Shown here: piece after piece, positions 1 to 7,171 of the stretch
How positions within the stretch are numbered: position 1 is the first letter of the stretch
How the letters are laid out: each line of letters begins with the position of its first letter
The notes under the pieces: model-generated
What the model saw: the letters and a program-made list of their open reading frames with translations, nothing else
Database searches by the model: none
What the model was told of the DNA's origin: nothing
Program-made: the position numbers and the translations under genes
NCBI GenBank assembly: GCA_024695705.1
Contig: JAILHP010000053.1
Coordinates: 1 to 33,974, forward strand
Length of the DNA stretch: 33,974 bases
Source of the DNA: Prevotella sp.
GTDB taxonomy: Bacteria; Bacteroidota; Bacteroidia; Bacteroidales; Bacteroidaceae
Reading direction: 5' to 3'

Positions 1-36
1 ACTGGGAGCACTAACGATAATCATTTTTCCTTTCAT
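1..36 (-). CDS. gmk: Guanylate kinase, N-terminal fragment cut by window edge
   Basis: Reading the minus strand from an ATG at 36-34 gives MKGKMIIVSAPS, which is the start of the nucleotide-binding P-loop of guanylate kinase (normally continuing SAPSGSGKS). The gene runs off the left edge, so only 12 codons are visible and it is too short for the ORF track. It lies 43 bp downstream of yicC on the same strand, the usual yicC-gmk order, so the two are probably co-transcribed. Guanylate kinase phosphorylates GMP to GDP in the cytoplasm. The call rests on the short motif plus synteny. Confidence 0.82.
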   Translation of the reverse strand, partial: MKGKMIIVSAPS

Positions 37-42
37 CTCTCT

Positions 43-70
43 CAATTCGTGAAATTCGTGTATTTCGTTG
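43..70. repeat. Three copies of a 9-nt repeat in the yicC-gmk spacer
   Basis: The spacer between yicC and gmk contains three near-identical 9-mers (AATTCGTGA, AATTCGTGT, ATTTCGTTG). The repeat fills most of the 43-bp gap and stops just before the gmk start. It resembles the period-7/8 arrays elsewhere in the window in size and placement, but its period is 9. Confidence 0.6.
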
Positions 71-79
71 TCTAAAAAA

Positions 80-958
80 TCAAAGGGCATTCAGCACCTG
101 TTCTTTGATCTGCTCCAGTTCGTCCTTCATCTTCACCACAATGTTCTGCATTTCTGCCTGATTCGACTTCGAGCCGGTGGTGTTAATTTCACGTCCCATC
201 TCCTGAGCAATGAAGCCCAGTTTCTTGCCCTGTCCGCCAGCCGGATCCGCCATGGTCTCACGGAAGTAACGCAGATGGTTTGTCAGGCGCTGTTTCTCCT
301 CGCTGATGTCCAGCTTCTCGATGTAATAGATGAGTTCCTGCTCCAGACGGTTCTTGTCGTAGTCAGCCTCTGGAATCTGCTTCAGGCCATCGATGATGCG
401 GCCACGGATCTTCTCCACGCGCTGCTGCTCCCACGGCTCAATGTCGTGAAGTAGTTGTTCAATGTTGTCAATCTTCTCGCTGAACTTACGCTCTAAGGCA
501 GCACCCTCCTGACAGCGGAAATCGACCAATGCCGTAAGCGCCTCTGTCACAGCGCCGCGAACTACAGCCCACTCCTCATCACTCAACACTTCCGTCTCCG
601 TCTTTGTCAGCACGTCGGGCATACGTGTCAGCGTGTAGATCCAGTCTTGGGGTTCAGGAATGCCGGTCTTGGCGGCAATGTCTTTCAGCTGGTGATAGTA
701 GTTCTCCATAAGGGCACCGTTTATAGGCGTGGCATCCACTACGGTGTCTTTCTCTATCCAAATACTGAAATCGACTTTCCCTCGTAACAGGGCTTCGCTG
801 ACCATCTGACGTATCTCCATTTCCTTTTCACGGTAAAGGGGTGCAATACGTGTCTGGAGATCCAGCTGCTTTGAGTTCAGCGACTTCACTTCAACGTTGA
901 TTTTCTTGTCTTTGTAGGCCACGACAGCCTTGCCGTAGCCCGTCATTGATTGTATCAT
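80..958 (-). CDS. yicC: YicC/YloC family endoribonuclease
   Basis: The 292-residue protein begins MIQSMTGYGKA, the signature N terminus of the YicC/YloC family, and ends in the conserved C-terminal block (EMGREINTTGSKSN, then a helical tail). Family members are cytoplasmic RNases implicated in small-RNA and mRNA turnover; in many bacteria the gene sits beside gmk, as here. Length is normal for the family. A Bacteroidota-type -7 box lies 29 bp upstream of the start. The role in this organism is inferred from the family. Confidence 0.93.
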   Translation of the reverse strand: MIQSMTGYGKAVVAYKDKKINVEVKSLNSKQLDLQTRIAPLYREKEMEIRQMVSEALLRGKVDFSIWIEKDTVVDATPINGALMENYYHQLKDIAAKTGIPEPQDWIYTLTRMPDVLTKTETEVLSDEEWAVVRGAVTEALTALVDFRCQEGAALERKFSEKIDNIEQLLHDIEPWEQQRVEKIRGRIIDGLKQIPEADYDKNRLEQELIYYIEKLDISEEKQRLTNHLRYFRETMADPAGGQGKKLGFIAQEMGREINTTGSKSNQAEMQNIVVKMKDELEQIKEQVLNAL

Positions 959-986
959 GTTTTCTTTCTCTATTATAAATTAATGT

Positions 987-995
987 GCAAAGGTA
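987..995 (-). promoter_or_regulatory. Putative promoter -7 box of yicC-gmk
   Basis: On the minus strand this reads TACCTTTGC, a full match to the Bacteroidota TAnnTTTG -7 element, 29 bp from the yicC ATG. I see no clear TTTG -33 element at the expected distance. Confidence 0.7.
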
Positions 996-1065
996 GCATT
1001 TTCTTCGTGAAACTTCCCTCCCTTCGGACTTAAAAAACTATAAAAACTACTAGGCGAAAGCAAAC

Positions 1066-1093
1066 TTATCCCTTATCACTTGTCATTTTTTAC
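1066..1093 (+). repeat. Period-7 array upstream of the tsaB promoter
   Basis: Four adjacent heptamers (TTATCCC, TTATCAC, TTGTCAT, TTTTTAC) lead into a T-rich tract and the tsaB -7 box. The array covers the region where the -33 element should lie. The kduI promoter has the same arrangement. Confidence 0.6.
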
Positions 1094-1102
1094 TTTTTTT
1101 AT

Positions 1103-1111
1103 TACCTTTGC
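1103..1111 (+). promoter_or_regulatory. Putative promoter -7 box of the tsaB operon
   Basis: TACCTTTGC matches the Bacteroidota -7 consensus. A CTTG at 1079-1082 is 20 nt upstream and may act as the -33 element. The tsaB ATG is 29 nt downstream. Confidence 0.75.
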
Positions 1112-1139
1112 ACCCTAAATTAAGGACGACAAGAAAACA

Positions 1140-1829
1140 ATGGCTTGCATACTGCATATAGAGACGAGCACGAACGTGTGCTCCGTAGCCGTCAGCGAGA
1201 ACGGACAATGCATCTTTGACCAGGTGGAACGCGGCAGCATGAGCCACGCAGAGAAACTCGGCACGATGGTTGATGAGGCGCTGTCGTTTACGGACAACCA
1301 CGCCATTCCCTTTGATGCAGTAGCCGTGAGCTGCGGACCAGGCTCCTACACGGGTCTGCGCATCGGTGTGTCGATGGCCAAGGGCGTCTGCTACGGCCGT
1401 GACCTGAAACTCATCAGCATTCCCACGCTGGAGCTACTGTGCGTAGGACCACTTCTGGGTGAAAAGGTGGAAGAGGGTGCTTTACTCTGTCCCATGCTCG
1501 ATGCCCGTCGTATGGAGGTGTATGCCGCTTTATACAAACGTTCCTTGAAGCCTGTGCGTTCCGTAGGTGCTGACGTCGTCAGCGCCGATACCTACAAGGA
1601 ATGGCTGGACAAAGGCCATGTCTATTTCTTTGGCAACGGCGCTGCCAAGTGTATGGACGTCATCGCCCATCCCAACGCCCACCTGATTGAGGGCGTAGAG
1701 CCGCTGGCCAAGTGGATGATGCCGCTGGCCGAGCGCCGCTTCCTGCAGGAGCAGTTTGAGGACGTGGCCTATTTCGAGCCGTTCTATCTGAAAGATTTTG
1801 TAGCAAAAGCATCAAAGAAACTATTATGA
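1140..1829 (+). CDS. tsaB: tRNA threonylcarbamoyladenosine biosynthesis protein TsaB
   Basis: The 229-residue protein begins MACILHIETSTNVCSVAV, the ASKHA-fold phosphate-binding start of TsaB, and carries the family block SCGPGSYTGLRIG at about residues 62-74. TsaB is the inactive paralogue that pairs with TsaD (and TsaE) to make t6A37 on ANN-decoding tRNAs in the cytoplasm. Length fits the family. It has its own promoter and overlaps the next gene by 4 bp (ATGA), so translation is probably coupled. Confidence 0.93.
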   Translation: MACILHIETSTNVCSVAVSENGQCIFDQVERGSMSHAEKLGTMVDEALSFTDNHAIPFDAVAVSCGPGSYTGLRIGVSMAKGVCYGRDLKLISIPTLELLCVGPLLGEKVEEGALLCPMLDARRMEVYAALYKRSLKPVRSVGADVVSADTYKEWLDKGHVYFFGNGAAKCMDVIAHPNAHLIEGVEPLAKWMMPLAERRFLQEQFEDVAYFEPFYLKDFVAKASKKLL

Positions 1830-2431
1830 ACATAGAAGGATTAGACTACAACACCCAGCGCGAGAAGTTGATTATGTCGGAATACGGACGTGAGGTGCAG
1901 AAGATGGTGGACTACGCCGTATCGTTGCCCACAAAGGAAGAGCGCCAGCGTGCCGCCGAATCCATCATTTACCTGATGGAGAGCAAAAATCCACAGGTGC
2001 GTGAGAGTGCCAACTACCAGCAGACGCTGTGGGACCACCTGTACCTGATGAGTCGTCACGAGCTGGACATTGACTGGCCTTTCGACGTGAGTGAGGCGGA
2101 GAAGATTCATACCAAGCCCCAGCCCATGAAGCTCCAGAAGGGCAGCGAGCATCCCTATCCGCGGCACTACGGCCAGCTGATTAACGAACTGTTTAAGAAG
2201 CTCAAGACCATGCCCGAAGGTGAGGAGCGCGACGAGCTGGTACGCCTGACGGCCAACCAGATGAAACGTGACCTCATGACCTGGGGGCACGGCTCGATGG
2301 ACGATGAGAAGGTGGCCGACGACCTAGCCCGCTATACGGACGGTGTCATCCAGATAGACCTCAACGCTTTCCGCTTTGACCGTATGGACGCTTCGTTCAT
2401 GGGCGACAGCAAGCGCAAGCGCAAAAAGTAA
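1826..2431 (+). CDS. DUF4290 family protein
   Basis: This 201-residue soluble protein begins MNIEGLDYNTQREKLIMSEY and matches the Bacteroidota-specific DUF4290 family, whose function I do not know. It is charged and probably helical, with no signal peptide or membrane segment, and has a basic tail (SKRKRKK). It overlaps the tsaB stop by 4 bp and lies 86 bp before murA, an arrangement I associate with Bacteroidales genomes. The conserved link to murA and rimM hints at a housekeeping role, but that is inference. Confidence 0.9.
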   Translation: MNIEGLDYNTQREKLIMSEYGREVQKMVDYAVSLPTKEERQRAAESIIYLMESKNPQVRESANYQQTLWDHLYLMSRHELDIDWPFDVSEAEKIHTKPQPMKLQKGSEHPYPRHYGQLINELFKKLKTMPEGEERDELVRLTANQMKRDLMTWGHGSMDDEKVADDLARYTDGVIQIDLNAFRFDRMDASFMGDSKRKRKK

Positions 2432-2451
2432 ATCGGTAATCGTAAATCAGA
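2431..2451 (+). repeat. Period-7 array at the DUF4290-murA junction
   Basis: AATCGGT, AATCGTA and AATCAGA follow one another starting at the last base of the DUF4290 stop codon. A similar TAAATCG word occurs at the dxr-rseP junction. Confidence 0.5.
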
Positions 2452-2517
2452 ATCCGAGTTTGCTCGCCTGAATACCAATATAAATAGTAATTAGTGAAGA
2501 AATCGTAAATATCCAAG

Positions 2518-3855
2518 GTGTCAGCATTTATCATTGAGGGCGGTCATCCGCTGCAAGGAACCATTACCCCACAGGGCGCCAAGAACGAGGCCCTGCAGGT
2601 GATTTGTGCCACGTTGCTGACGTGTGAACCCGTCACCATCGAGAACATTCCCAACATCCGTGACGTCAACAACCTCATCCAGCTACTCAAGGACATCGGG
2701 GTGAAGGTTACCCACGAAGGGGCTGTTGGAGGGGCTTTTACCTTCCAGGCCGCTGACCTCAACATGGCTTATCTTGAGAGCGACGACTTCGTAAAGAAGT
2801 GTGCAGCCCTGCGTGGCAGCGTCCTGATGATTGGTCCGCTGCTTGCCCGCATGGGAAAGGCTGTCATTACAAAGCCTGGTGGTGACAAGATCGGCCGCCG
2901 CCGTCTGGACACCCACTTCTTGGGCTTCAAGGCTTTAGGGGCAAAGTTCCGCCACATTGAGGACCGCAACGTCTATGAGATAAAAGCCCCAAGCTCAAAC
3001 CTCAAAACTCAAAGCTCAAAGCTTAAAGGCGCCTACATGCTGCTCGACGAGGCTTCCGTAACGGGAACAGCCAACATCATTATGGCTGCTGTCTTTGCCG
3101 AGGGCACCACTACGATATACAATGCTGCCTGTGAGCCTTATGTCCAGCAGCTGTGCCGCATGCTCAACAACATGGGTGCCCAGATAGAAGGCATCGGCTC
3201 GAACCTGCTGACCATTCACGGCGTCCAGCAGCTGCACGGTACCACCCACCGCATCCTGCCTGACATGATTGAGGTGGGCTCGTTTATCGGCATGGCTGCT
3301 ATGGTAGGCGACGGCATCCGTATCAAGGACGTGGCATTGGAGCATCTCGGCATCATTCCCGATGCTTTCCGCCGCTTGGGCGTGAAGATTGACATAGAGG
3401 GAGACGACCTTATCATTCCTCGTCAGAAGCACTACGTGGTCGATTCGTTCATTGACGGCACCATCATGACATTGTCCGATGCCCCTTGGCCAGGTCTGAC
3501 ACCTGACCTGCTGTCGGTACTCATCGTGGTAGCCACCCAGGCACGCGGCTCTGTGCTCATTCATCAAAAAATGTTTGAGAGCCGACTGTTCTTTGTCGAT
3601 AAGCTCATTGACATGGGTGCCCAGATTATCCTGTGCGACCCTCACCGCGCCGTAGTTGTAGGCCACGACCGCAAGCTGACGCTCCGCGCCCAGCGCATGT
3701 CGAGCCCCGACATCCGTGCTGGCATCGCCCTGCTCATTGCTGCCATGAGTGCCAAGGGAACCAGTCGCATTGACAATATAGAACAGATAGATCGTGGCTA
3801 CGAGAACATTGAAGGACGCCTCAACGCGCTGGGAGCAAAGATTATCAGGGAATAA
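2518..3855 (+). CDS. murA: UDP-N-acetylglucosamine 1-carboxyvinyltransferase (MurA)
   Basis: MurA transfers enolpyruvate from PEP to UDP-GlcNAc, the first committed step of peptidoglycan synthesis. The 445-residue protein has the N-terminal GGHPLQGTITPQGAKNEAL block (K22-N23 pair) and the C-terminal DIRAGIALLIAA block. At the position of the usual catalytic Cys the loop reads KPGGDKIGRRRLD, with Asp (D123); Asp at this site is known to make MurA insensitive to fosfomycin. Residues about 158-169 (SSNLKTQSSKLK) are encoded by a heptamer array just before the conserved LKGA element. The start is a GTG at 2518. rimM follows with no spacer. Confidence 0.95.
   Translation: MSAFIIEGGHPLQGTITPQGAKNEALQVICATLLTCEPVTIENIPNIRDVNNLIQLLKDIGVKVTHEGAVGGAFTFQAADLNMAYLESDDFVKKCAALRGSVLMIGPLLARMGKAVITKPGGDKIGRRRLDTHFLGFKALGAKFRHIEDRNVYEIKAPSSNLKTQSSKLKGAYMLLDEASVTGTANIIMAAVFAEGTTTIYNAACEPYVQQLCRMLNNMGAQIEGIGSNLLTIHGVQQLHGTTHRILPDMIEVGSFIGMAAMVGDGIRIKDVALEHLGIIPDAFRRLGVKIDIEGDDLIIPRQKHYVVDSFIDGTIMTLSDAPWPGLTPDLLSVLIVVATQARGSVLIHQKMFESRLFFVDKLIDMGAQIILCDPHRAVVVGHDRKLTLRAQRMSSPDIRAGIALLIAAMSAKGTSRIDNIEQIDRGYENIEGRLNALGAKIIRE
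2991..3025 (+). repeat. Five heptamers inside the murA coding sequence
   Basis: AAGCTCA, AACCTCA, AAACTCA, AAGCTCA and AAGCTTA run consecutively in frame within murA. They encode a Ser/Lys-rich stretch in what is a variable loop of the family. The same AAGCTCA word occurs in the spacer before the sensor kinase and at the start of xerD. Confidence 0.9.
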
Positions 3856-4362
3856 ATGATCAGGAAGGAAGACTGCTACAAGATAGGCCGGCTGGGTAAG
3901 GCGCACGGCGTGAAGGGCGAAGTGACGTTCCAGCTGACGGACGATGTTTTCGACCGTACGGACTCCGAGTACCTGCTCGTGGAAGTTGACGGCATCCTGG
4001 TTCCTTTCTTCATGGAAGAGTATCGTTTCCGCAGCGATAGTGTGGCGCTGGTGAAGTTTTGCGACGTGGACACCCAGCAGCGGGCTTCTGAGCTGACCAA
4101 CTGCGACGTGTGGTTCCCCCATGCATTAACCCCCGCTGACGAAGCTCCTACCCTCTCCTGTCTTGTAGGCTTCAATATCATCGAAGTGCACAGCAACAGG
4201 TCGGTAGGCCGCATCGCCGCCATTGACGACTCGACCGCCAACCTGCTCTTTGAACTGGAAGACGGCACACTCATTCCTGCCAGCGATGACCTCATCGAGG
4301 ACCTCGACACAGAGGGCAGGAAGATTGTCATGAACATCCCTGAAGGTCTCTTGGCGCTATAG
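3856..4362 (+). CDS. rimM: 16S rRNA processing protein RimM
   Basis: The 168-residue protein opens with the RimM signature IGRLGKAHGVKGEVTF and has a C-terminal PRC-barrel region (LLFELEDGTLIPAS...IVMNIPEGLLAL). RimM binds ribosomal protein S19 and helps mature the 30S head. The ATG follows the murA stop directly, so it is almost certainly translated from the same mRNA. Confidence 0.94.
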   Translation: MIRKEDCYKIGRLGKAHGVKGEVTFQLTDDVFDRTDSEYLLVEVDGILVPFFMEEYRFRSDSVALVKFCDVDTQQRASELTNCDVWFPHALTPADEAPTLSCLVGFNIIEVHSNRSVGRIAAIDDSTANLLFELEDGTLIPASDDLIEDLDTEGRKIVMNIPEGLLAL

Positions 4363-4401
4363 CCAGAACAAGACTTGTGACATCAACAATTAGGAATAGA
4401 A

Positions 4402-5559
4402 ATGAAAAAGAAACAGATATGCATCCTCGGCTCTACGGGATCCATCGGCACACAGGCACTTGAGGTCATCGAAGAACACGCTGACCTGTACGAGGTGTAT
4501 GCCCTGACAGCCAACAACCGTGTTGAGCAGCTGGCCGAACAGGCCCGCAAGTTCCGCCCTGCTGCTGTGGTCATTGCCAATGAGCAGCACTACGGAAAAT
4601 TGAAAAAGCTGCTTGAAGACGTGCCTGAGGTGAAGGTATATGCAGGAGCACAGGCCCTGGACGAGATAGTAGAAGCTGGCCCCATCGACATGGTGCTCAC
4701 CGCTATGGTGGGCTTTGCAGGATTGTCGCCCACCATCCATGCCATCAAGGCACGCAAGGCCATTGCTCTGGCCAACAAGGAAACGCTGGTGGTTGCAGGC
4801 GAGCTGATCTGTCAATTGGCACAGCAATACCACGTGCCCATCCTGCCTGTCGATAGTGAGCACTCGGCCATCTTCCAAAGTCTGGTGGGCGAGGACCAGA
4901 ATCCTATCGAGAAGATACTCCTCACGGCTTCAGGCGGCCCGTTCCGTCAGATGAGTATGGAGCAGCTGCAGACCGTCACCAAGGCCGATGCCCTGCGTCA
5001 CCCCACGTGGGACATGGGTGCCAAGATTACCATTGACTCCGCCACGATGATGAACAAGGGCTTCGAGGTGATTGAGGCAAAATGGCTCTTTGGCGTCAGC
5101 GCCTCCCAGATACAGGTACTGGTGCATCCGCAGAGCATCGTTCACTCCGCCGTGCAGTTTACGGATGGTGCCGTCAAGGCACAGCTGGGCGTACCCGATA
5201 TGCGACTGCCCATCCAGTATGCCTTCTCGTTTCCCCTGCGTCTGCCGCTGAGCAGCGAACGACTCGACCTGTTCAAGACACCCTTGGAGTTTTTCGAGCC
5301 AGATCTCAAGAAGTTCCGCTGTCTGGCACTTGCCTTCGAAGCCATCGACCGTGGCGGCAACATGCCGTGCATCGTCAATGCTGCCAACGAGATAGTAAAC
5401 CGTGCCTTCCTCGAGGACCGCTGCTCGTTCCTGCAGATGAGCGAAGTGATTGAGCAGACCATGAACAAGGTCGCCTTCGACAAGAATCCAACTTACGAAA
5501 CTTACGTGGCCACCGATGCCGAAGCAAGGCGCGTGGCCTCCGAACTAATAAATCTGTAA
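4402..5559 (+). CDS. dxr: 1-deoxy-D-xylulose 5-phosphate reductoisomerase
   Basis: Dxr converts DXP to MEP using NADPH, the second step of the non-mevalonate isoprenoid pathway. The 385-residue protein shows the NADPH-binding GSTGSIGTQALEV near residue 8, ANKETLVVAGE, the metal/substrate motif PVDSEHSAIFQ, the SGGPFR loop and HPTWDMGAKITIDSATMMNKG. Length is normal. It lies 39 bp after rimM. Its product pathway supplies undecaprenyl precursors also needed by UppS further along. Confidence 0.97.
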   Translation: MKKKQICILGSTGSIGTQALEVIEEHADLYEVYALTANNRVEQLAEQARKFRPAAVVIANEQHYGKLKKLLEDVPEVKVYAGAQALDEIVEAGPIDMVLTAMVGFAGLSPTIHAIKARKAIALANKETLVVAGELICQLAQQYHVPILPVDSEHSAIFQSLVGEDQNPIEKILLTASGGPFRQMSMEQLQTVTKADALRHPTWDMGAKITIDSATMMNKGFEVIEAKWLFGVSASQIQVLVHPQSIVHSAVQFTDGAVKAQLGVPDMRLPIQYAFSFPLRLPLSSERLDLFKTPLEFFEPDLKKFRCLALAFEAIDRGGNMPCIVNAANEIVNRAFLEDRCSFLQMSEVIEQTMNKVAFDKNPTYETYVATDAEARRVASELINL

Positions 5560-5577
5560 ATCGTAAATTATAAAAAG
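5557..5577 (+). repeat. Period-7 array joining dxr stop to rseP start
   Basis: TAAATCG, TAAATTA and TAAAAAG run consecutively. The first unit begins with the dxr stop codon and the last abuts the rseP GTG start, so the whole intergenic spacer is array. Confidence 0.7.
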
Positions 5578-6975
5578 GTGGAAATATTTTTAATCAGAGT
5601 ATTACAGTTCATTCTGGCCATTTCGCTCCTCGTGCTGTTGCATGAGGCTGGCCATTTCTTCTTCGCCAAGCTTTTTGGCGTCCGCGTAGATAAGTTCTAC
5701 CTATTCTTCGACCCCAGCATCTGGAAGTGGAAGGGTAGCCTGTTTAAGTTCAAACCCAAGAACAGCGACACCACATACGGTGTAGGCTGGCTGCCGCTCG
5801 GCGGTTATTGCAAGATAGCCGGTATGATTGACGAGAGCTTCGACAAGGAGCAGATGAAGCAGCCCGAACAGCCGTGGGAGTTCCGTACGAAGCCAGCCTG
5901 GCAGCGTCTGCTCATCATGATAGGCGGCGTGCTCGTCAACTTCTTGCTGGCGCTGTTTATCTACTCCATGATTCTCTTCTGGTGGGGCGACAGCTACATC
6001 CCCACGCGTAACATGACCAATGGTTTCAAGTTCAACACCGAAGCAAAGGCATTGGGATTCCAGGATGGCGATATCCTGCTCAGCGCTGACGGCAAGGAGT
6101 TCAAGGAGTACAACGGTGACTTGTTCCGTGAGTTGTCGGAGGCCCATCAGGTCACCGTCCTGCGCAACGGCAAGCAACACATCATCCAGCTGCCCGGCGA
6201 CCTGAACCTGTTGGATATGCTCAAGGCGTCACCCCGATTCGCCGAGGTGCTTGTTCCCATGGGCATCGACAGCATCATCCCAGGCTCACCCGCAGAAAAG
6301 GCCGGACTGTTGGCTGGCGACAAGATTCTGTGTATCAACGACTCGGCAGTGGCCGACTTCAACGACTTCCTTTTCCAGCTGGAAGTCTTGAAAGACCGTC
6401 GGATGGCTGCTGAGACCAACGAGGAGAAGGAAGCATTGCGCAACGTCCGACTCATCGTGCAGCATGCTGAAAGCATCGACACGACGATGGCGAAGCTCAA
6501 TGCCGACGAAGAAGGTAACCTAACGCTGGGTGTGAGCTATGCCAAGGCCCTGTCAGCCTACGAACCCGTGACCATTGAGTATGGTTTCTTCGAGAGCTTC
6601 CCTGCCGGCATCAAGTACGGCTGTCATGTGCTGGCCGGCTATGTGGGCGACCTGAAATACATTTTCTCGTCAGAAGGCGCCAAGTCGCTGGGAGGCTTCG
6701 GAGCCATCGGCAGCCTGTTTCCTGCTACGTGGGACTGGCACCGCTTCTGGGAGATGACAGCCTTCCTCAGCATCATCCTCGCCTTCATGAACATCCTGCC
6801 CATTCCTGCACTGGACGGCGGACACGTGCTGTTCCTGCTTTACGAGATGATAACACGCCGCAAGCCCAGCGAGGATTTCCTCATCAAGGCAGAGTACGTG
6901 GGCTTCGGACTGCTCATCCTGCTCATGGTCGTAGCCAATCTCAATGATATCCTGCGCTGGTTAGGGTATATGTGA
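5578..6975 (+). CDS. rseP: Site-2 protease RseP, membrane zinc metalloprotease
   Basis: This 465-residue inner-membrane protease has HEAGH at residues 22-26 within the first transmembrane segment, PDZ-like sequence in the middle (PGSPAEKAGLLAGDKILCINDS) and the C-terminal NILPIPALDGGHVLF motif, whose Asp is the third zinc ligand. Members cleave membrane-anchored anti-sigma factors and remnant signal peptides. The GTG start at 5578 is chosen because the first membrane segment begins at once. It is the last gene of the tsaB-to-rseP run and is followed by a strong terminator. Confidence 0.95.
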   Translation: MEIFLIRVLQFILAISLLVLLHEAGHFFFAKLFGVRVDKFYLFFDPSIWKWKGSLFKFKPKNSDTTYGVGWLPLGGYCKIAGMIDESFDKEQMKQPEQPWEFRTKPAWQRLLIMIGGVLVNFLLALFIYSMILFWWGDSYIPTRNMTNGFKFNTEAKALGFQDGDILLSADGKEFKEYNGDLFRELSEAHQVTVLRNGKQHIIQLPGDLNLLDMLKASPRFAEVLVPMGIDSIIPGSPAEKAGLLAGDKILCINDSAVADFNDFLFQLEVLKDRRMAAETNEEKEALRNVRLIVQHAESIDTTMAKLNADEEGNLTLGVSYAKALSAYEPVTIEYGFFESFPAGIKYGCHVLAGYVGDLKYIFSSEGAKSLGGFGAIGSLFPATWDWHRFWEMTAFLSIILAFMNILPIPALDGGHVLFLLYEMITRRKPSEDFLIKAEYVGFGLLILLMVVANLNDILRWLGYM

Positions 6976-7017
6976 TGAAAGATAAAGAAATACGGATTCA
7001 TATATAATAATGTACGC

Positions 7018-7050
7018 GCGAGGCTCCCATTTTGGAGCCTCGCTGCTTTT
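7018..7050 (+). terminator. Rho-independent terminator after rseP
   Basis: A perfect 10-bp stem (GCGAGGCTCC with GGAGCCTCGC, loop CATTTT) is followed by a short T-rich tract. It closes the tsaB-rseP transcription unit. Confidence 0.9.
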
Positions 7051-7069
7051 ATTCTTTGCTTTGTCCTGA

Positions 7070-7102
7070 AAGTCGTCGAAAAAATCACAGGAAGTCGTCG
7101 AA
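7070..7102 (+). promoter_or_regulatory. Direct repeat, probable LytTR-type activator site
   Basis: AAGTCGTCGAA occurs perfectly at 7070-7080 and 7092-7102, 22 bp apart from start to start. The second copy ends 5 bp before a CTTG that is the candidate -33 element of the receptor-like gene. LytTR regulators are known to bind pairs of short direct repeats about two helical turns apart next to the promoter. A LytTR gene lies two genes downstream. The binding partner is inferred. Confidence 0.65.
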
Positions 7103-7107
7103 TGTTT

Positions 7108-7140
7108 CTTGGAGCGACTTGCTTTTTGCCATACCTTTGC
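7108..7140 (+). promoter_or_regulatory. Putative promoter of the outer-membrane beta-barrel gene
   Basis: CTTG at 7108-7111, a 20-nt spacer and TACCTTTGC at 7132-7140 fit the Bacteroidota promoter pattern. The imperfect -33 element suits an activated promoter. Confidence 0.75.
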
Positions 7141-7171
7141 AGCAGAAAACAATAAAAAGCAAACAAAGGAT

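Noticed and set aside
3016-4122. Minus-strand ORF of 368 codons
   Set aside because: It is antisense to murA and rimM, has no recognisable domain, and follows from the codon bias of those genes.
7109-7171. Upstream extension of the beta-barrel ORF
   Set aside because: The extension contains the promoter -33 and -7 elements and would hide the signal peptide.
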